8,911 nt of DNA from Candidatus Methanomethylicia archaeon (GTDB lineage Archaea; Thermoproteota; Methanomethylicia; CALHIW01): assembly GCA_938030905.1 (NCBI GenBank), contig CALHIW010000025.1, positions 1 through 8,911 on the forward strand, read 5' to 3'. A program made the position numbers and the translations under genes. The notes below the pieces were generated by a model. The model worked only from the letters and a program-made list of their open reading frames with translations. It was not told the origin of the DNA and searched no databases. Shown here piece by piece: positions 7,201-8,911 of this stretch. The first letter of the stretch is position 1; each line of letters opens with the position of its first letter.

Positions 7201-7619
7201 GCATAGTATATTGCTAAGTATAATGTACCGTCCAAATTCTTTTTTATTCTTACTGATTCTATCCCCTCAAGAGGAGCTGCTGTTATCCCCTCTGTTAAAA
7301 TAGCTAATGCTGTTCTCAATCCTAATTCAGCTGCTCTTTCATCAGTAAATTCACCAAACTTACCATATACTATTTCTTCAGCTATCTTAAATGCTGTTTG
7401 CACTCTACCAATTGACTTTAGAAGTTCCCTTATTCTTTTAGCTAATCCTATTAACTTTAATGCTCCTTCAACTCTTTCTGCCAAATCTTTTGCAAGAATA
7501 ACTTCAACTATTATTGCTGGATCTAAGCCTTTATCTCTTGCTTTTTGTGCAATAGAATACATCTCGACAATCTTTTTATCAATCTCTTTAAAATAATGAT
7601 CATTTAAAGACAGAGTCAT
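4224..7619 (-). CDS. polC: DNA polymerase D large (catalytic) subunit DP2
   Basis: This is the catalytic subunit of the archaeal heterodimeric replicative polymerase PolD, which extends DNA with its partner DP1 (exonuclease subunit, not in this window). The 1131 residues are full length for an intein-free DP2. Family landmarks in order are YAGPIRSAGGTEQG (about 139-152), SGPSQTGGFRLRYGRARNTG (305-324), RIGRPEKAKRR (592-602), two CxxC zinc ribbons (C640/C643/C652/C655 and C667/C670/C681/C684), the catalytic HAAKRRNCDGDED with the metal-binding D886 and D888, the RGGLMD and NPVEVDDESHN blocks, and a C-terminal zinc site (C1053/C1056/C1069/C1072). The core is known to be a two-barrel fold related to RNA polymerase. 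The catalytic motif is uninterrupted, although inteins occur there in some archaea. ATG at 7619 lies 15 nt after the elf1 stop, so the two are probably co-transcribed. The last residues, KQLKLL, might contact PCNA, but this is weak. Confidence 0.98.
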   Translation of the reverse strand: MTLSLNDHYFKEIDKKIVEMYSIAQKARDKGLDPAIIVEVILAKDLAERVEGALKLIGLAKRIRELLKSIGRVQTAFKIAEEIVYGKFGEFTDERAAELGLRTALAILTEGITAAPLEGIESVRIKKNLDGTLYLAIYYAGPIRSAGGTEQGLTVVIGDYIRNLLKLDRYKPISVEIERFIEELRTYERSISRFQYHVSDDVLKYVLWRLPVEVTGIATDPIEITGHRNLRRIETNAVRGGALRVINDGIVGKASKIWKIVSQLGLEGWNWLRDIRVDNEEQNTSEIKPNDKYMTDIIAGRPILSGPSQTGGFRLRYGRARNTGLAAVGIHPATMIILNETIAIGTQLRLERPGKSATVLPVDTIEPPIVKLKNGSVVIASTNIKYEDVSEILFLGDILIAFGDFLENNHPLIPAGYCEEWWAEELASVINRRFNGRMEEASLHIGIEVEKLTKYLRNPLREKPCASDALRISELLDIPLHPRYVYDWKKLNINEILILRNWILKALEDSHEVDKAHLKMVPECKRILEKALIPHEIVDGQIFLGEEILILKRLLLDAKMESFPKLEDPFEVLSTISGIKLRPKYISFIGARIGRPEKAKRRVLKPPAQVLFPTGRIIRDLIKIKEKYQKTFIELCIRKCDACGCITYKSVCPNCGKMLYKSLWKYCNKCNVILNSNMERCQFCNSSLITYKGYVIDIDAEISKAMKELGINIRHLKGVKRLSSLYKVPEPIEKGLLRSFYDLYVYKDGTIRFDATNAPLTHFKPREIGTSINTLKRLGYEKDFLGAELRDEEQVLELKIQDVILPKNSSEYLIKIANFIDDLLVKFYGLSPYYNVKQPKDLIGHLIVGIAPHTYSGVIGRIIGFTDANVCYAHPYWHAAKRRNCDGDEDSIVLALDALINFSTYYLPSNRGGLMDTVYLLTTNLNPVEVDDESHNIETHSRFNLEFYESSLKCPEPKDVLNVVDIVKNHLEKQSQYTCIKFLHDTISINNGPKMNMYKRLKNIKDKVMLQMELTHKILAVNAVEVAVRLLSHHFLPDLIGNLKSFLTQKVRCIKCNSLYRRIPISGRCKKCGGKLFPTVHEANIKKHLELIYLIAEKYNIDKYTTQRIKLISDLLKSMFNSKNGKQLKLL

Positions 7620-7634
7620 AAGGAATGCCTAAGC

Positions 7635-7877
7635 TTAAGAGCTTGTTTCTTTATAGTATTTATCCATGAATCTATTATATATATCCACTTCTTCTGAGGG
7701 AGGTGCATATTTAATTGTGTCATTTGCCCCACATTTACTACATCTTATAAAAGCTTCATTTACTTTTTCATTTACCTCTATAGTTATAGACCTATTACCA
7801 CAGTATGGACATATAAATATTGATGGTATTCTTTTTATCACTCTTTTGATAATTTTTCTTCTTCTTTTACCTCCCAT
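7635..7877 (-). CDS. elf1: Archaeal Elf1-type transcription elongation factor
   Basis: The 80-residue product has a strongly basic N-terminus (MGGKRRRKIIKRVIKR), one four-cysteine zinc ribbon (C23/C26 and C46/C49) and a C-terminal EEVDIYNRFMDKYY segment. This order and length are those of eukaryotic and archaeal Elf1, which binds RNA polymerase near the DNA channel and supports elongation. In eukaryotes the basic tail contacts DNA. It is the first gene of a minus-strand operon, with the PolD large subunit starting 15 nt beyond its stop. ATG at 7877 is preceded by a TATA-like box about 38 nt upstream and has no clear Shine-Dalgarno site, so a very short leader is expected. A generic zinc-ribbon protein is the alternative, but the tail signature makes Elf1 much more likely. 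Confidence 0.88.
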   Translation of the reverse strand: MGGKRRRKIIKRVIKRIPSIFICPYCGNRSITIEVNEKVNEAFIRCSKCGANDTIKYAPPSEEVDIYNRFMDKYYKETSS

Positions 7878-7904
7878 AACTTCATTTGTAAAAGCTTACT
7901 TAAA

Positions 7905-7920
7905 AATTTAAAATATAAAC
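7905..7920 (-). promoter_or_regulatory. TATA-like promoter of the elf1-polD operon
   Basis: On the minus strand, GTTTATATTTTAAATT reads through this interval and supplies a TATA-box-like core (TTTATATT, 7919-7912). With the usual spacing of about 25 nt, transcription would begin near 7890, leaving a leader of roughly 13 nt before ATG at 7877. Several overlapping AT-rich registers exist, so the exact box is uncertain. Confidence 0.45.
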
Positions 7921-8215
7921 TAATCACGATTTTGTGGGCTTTTCGTATACAAAAAATTCAGTTAGACTTCTTTAGATAATTTAATATAAACTCCAACCCT
8001 ATATTTAAGCTACTAGGAAATCAATCACGTTTCTTTAAGCTTTAGATGTGAAAATATGTAGCTAATGACTTGAGTTTGTAAGTTAGTCAACACCTAAATT
8101 AGTTGTTAATTTATAAAGCTAAGTACTCATACTTTCGAAATGAAATAGATTATGTTAACTCACCAATTTTACAGTGTTTACATTAAACTTAAATTGAACC
8201 TGGATACTAGTTATC
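7921..8215. other. Divergent intergenic region, no gene seen
   Basis: This AT-rich gap separates the divergent elf1 and H-protein genes. I see no open frame of note, no tRNA-like T-loop and no C/D-box guide RNA signature (no TGATGA with a paired CTGA). A small near-palindrome around 8084-8106 (CAACACCTAAATTAGTTG) could be an operator, but nothing supports a specific factor. The remaining content is presumably promoter and spacer sequence. Confidence 0.5.
8176..8196 (+). promoter_or_regulatory. Possible TATA promoter of gcvH
   Basis: An AT-rich stretch containing CTTAAATT (about 8188-8195), preceded by A-rich sequence, lies about 35 nt before the start codon. A start site near 8212-8217 would leave a short leader that still carries the GAGGTGA ribosome-binding site. 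The box is a weak match to consensus. Confidence 0.35.
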
Positions 8216-8222
8216 GAGGTGA
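8216..8222 (+). promoter_or_regulatory. Strong Shine-Dalgarno site that sets the gcvH start
   Basis: GAGGTGA is a seven-base match to the archaeal anti-Shine-Dalgarno sequence, 5 nt before ATG at 8228. It includes the upstream in-frame GTG at 8219, which is therefore part of the ribosome-binding site rather than the initiation codon. Confidence 0.75.
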
Positions 8223-8227
8223 AATTC

Positions 8228-8626
8228 ATGAATACCCCCCTCATATTTACTGATAGATACTATACGAAAACTCATGAATGGGCTCTTATTGAAAATGACC
8301 TTATTAAGGTAGGAATAACTGACTATGCTCAAAAACAACTGCATGAAATAGTAAGTTGCGAGCTTCCTGAGGAAGGAAAAGAAATTAAAAGGGGTGAAAT
8401 TCTAAGTGTTATTGGCTCCGTAAAAGCTGTTGCTGAGGTTTACTCTCCTGTTTCCGGAAAAATAGTTAAAGTAAATAAAACTCTTGAAGTTAAACCAGAA
8501 TTGCTTAATTTAGATCCGTACGGTGAAGGATGGATTGCTGTAATTAGGCCTACAGAGATAAAAGAATTAGAGACATTATTAAAACCAAGTGAATATGAAG
8601 CAGAAATAATAAAAGAAAAAACATAA
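8228..8626 (+). CDS. gcvH: Glycine cleavage system H protein
   Basis: The 132-residue lipoyl carrier shuttles the aminomethyl group between the P, T and L proteins of the glycine cleavage complex, releasing CO2 and ammonia and charging tetrahydropterin. Visible family features are YYTKTHEW (11-18), GITDYAQKQLHEIV (29-42), the lipoyl-lysine loop SVKAVAEVYSPVSG with K66, and the LLNLDPYGEGW block (about 96-106). The start is fixed by GAGGTGA 5 nt upstream. Three residues before K66, where most H proteins have Glu (E-S-V-K), this one has Gly (G63-S-V-K). The C-terminus runs slightly beyond the core as a charged helix. No P, T or L genes are in the window, and the gene appears monocistronic, with a hairpin terminator just after the stop. 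SHMT in the same window acts in the same glycine and one-carbon pathway. Confidence 0.96.
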   Translation: MNTPLIFTDRYYTKTHEWALIENDLIKVGITDYAQKQLHEIVSCELPEEGKEIKRGEILSVIGSVKAVAEVYSPVSGKIVKVNKTLEVKPELLNLDPYGEGWIAVIRPTEIKELETLLKPSEYEAEIIKEKT

Positions 8627-8630
8627 ATCC

Positions 8631-8688
8631 ATAAGTTATTGTATACCTTTAATTAGAAATAATTTTTATTGTTTTATAACTTATTTTT
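8631..8688 (+). terminator. Hairpin and U-rich terminator after gcvH
   Basis: ATAAGTTAT (8631-8639) and ATAACTTAT (8676-8684) form a perfect 9-bp inverted repeat. The right arm runs directly into five Ts (8684-8688), and more T-runs lie in the loop (8662-8667 and 8672-8675). Archaeal termination depends mainly on U-tracts, so either the tracts alone or the hairpin could act. The stem is AT-rich with a long loop of 36 nt, so stability is modest. Confidence 0.45.
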
Positions 8689-8689
8689 G

Positions 8690-8911
8690 AAATTTGTAAC
8701 TCAATTTTGTATAAAATACGAAAAATCTTAATAGATAGTTTACAGTCGTAATATTTAATGGAAAAACAAAAATTTAGCTTTGTGGCTTAATTTTTTATTG
8801 TTTGGGTTTTCTTTGATTTTGTGGTTTCTTTTTGTCTGTTGTTTATAGGTTTATTGGTATGTTGTATATGTATGTTTTAGCTGTTGGTTTCTTTTATGTT
8901 TTCCATTTTGT
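8690..8911. other. T/G-rich strand-asymmetric tail, no gene seen
   Basis: From about 8790 to the window end, the plus strand is overwhelmingly T and G with very few C. GGTTTCTTTT occurs twice (8823-8832 and 8886-8895). Plus-strand translation gives a hydrophobic, stop-interrupted string and the minus strand gives a Lys/Asn/Thr-rich string with stops, both as expected from base composition alone. I call no gene; a neighbour's 5' or 3' end may lie beyond the window. Confidence 0.4.

Noticed and set aside
7666..7911. Plus-strand hydrophobic frame of 81 codons overlapping elf1
   Set aside because: It is the antisense shadow of the Elf1 zinc-ribbon gene, whose cysteine pattern and length are diagnostic.
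8790..8911. Apparent membrane-like peptide on the plus strand at the window end
   Set aside because: T/G-rich DNA inevitably encodes Phe, Leu, Val, Cys and Trp; the frame has a stop and no start or ribosome-binding site.

Overview
The window is AT-rich archaeal DNA. The clearest sign is the large subunit (DP2) of the D-family DNA polymerase, an enzyme found only in archaea and absent from the classical Crenarchaeota. An archaeal Elf1-type zinc-ribbon protein, an archaeal-type serine hydroxymethyltransferase (SHMT), TATA-like promoters very close to start codons, and GTG/TTG starts all fit. The lineage is probably euryarchaeal or one of the PolD-bearing TACK groups; the sequence alone does not settle it.

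Layout. (1) 1-1140 holds no intact gene. It contains a heavily eroded minus-strand transposase-like reading frame (about 226-874), plausibly of an IS6-like element, and an unassigned plus-strand coding-like fragment (about 823-1043). (2) 1186-3641 is a tight plus-strand operon: SHMT (glyA), a short MazG-like nucleotide pyrophosphohydrolase, and a four-CBS-domain protein. (3) 3647-4213 is an internally deleted, frameshifted IS5-family insertion sequence that still has 17-bp terminal inverted repeats. It lies between the converging CBS and polymerase genes, 5 bp from one stop codon and 10 bp from the other. (4) 7877-4224 is a minus-strand operon of elf1 followed by the PolD large subunit, expressed from a TATA-like promoter near 7915. 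(5) 7878-8227 is a divergent intergenic region with two promoters. (6) 8228-8626 encodes the glycine cleavage H protein, followed by a U-rich hairpin terminator. (7) 8690-8911 is a strongly strand-asymmetric T/G-rich tail with no supported gene.

The genes work in two housekeeping themes. SHMT and the H protein both belong to glycine/serine/one-carbon metabolism, and the MazG-like and CBS proteins co-transcribed with SHMT suggest a link to nucleotide-pool cleaning and adenylate sensing (inference). Elf1 and PolD pair a transcription elongation factor with the replicative polymerase. I found no CRISPR array, tRNA, rRNA or defence system, and no convincing undescribed system. The most noteworthy items are the two insertion-sequence relics, the two operon pairings, and an unusual residue next to the lipoylation site of the H protein.
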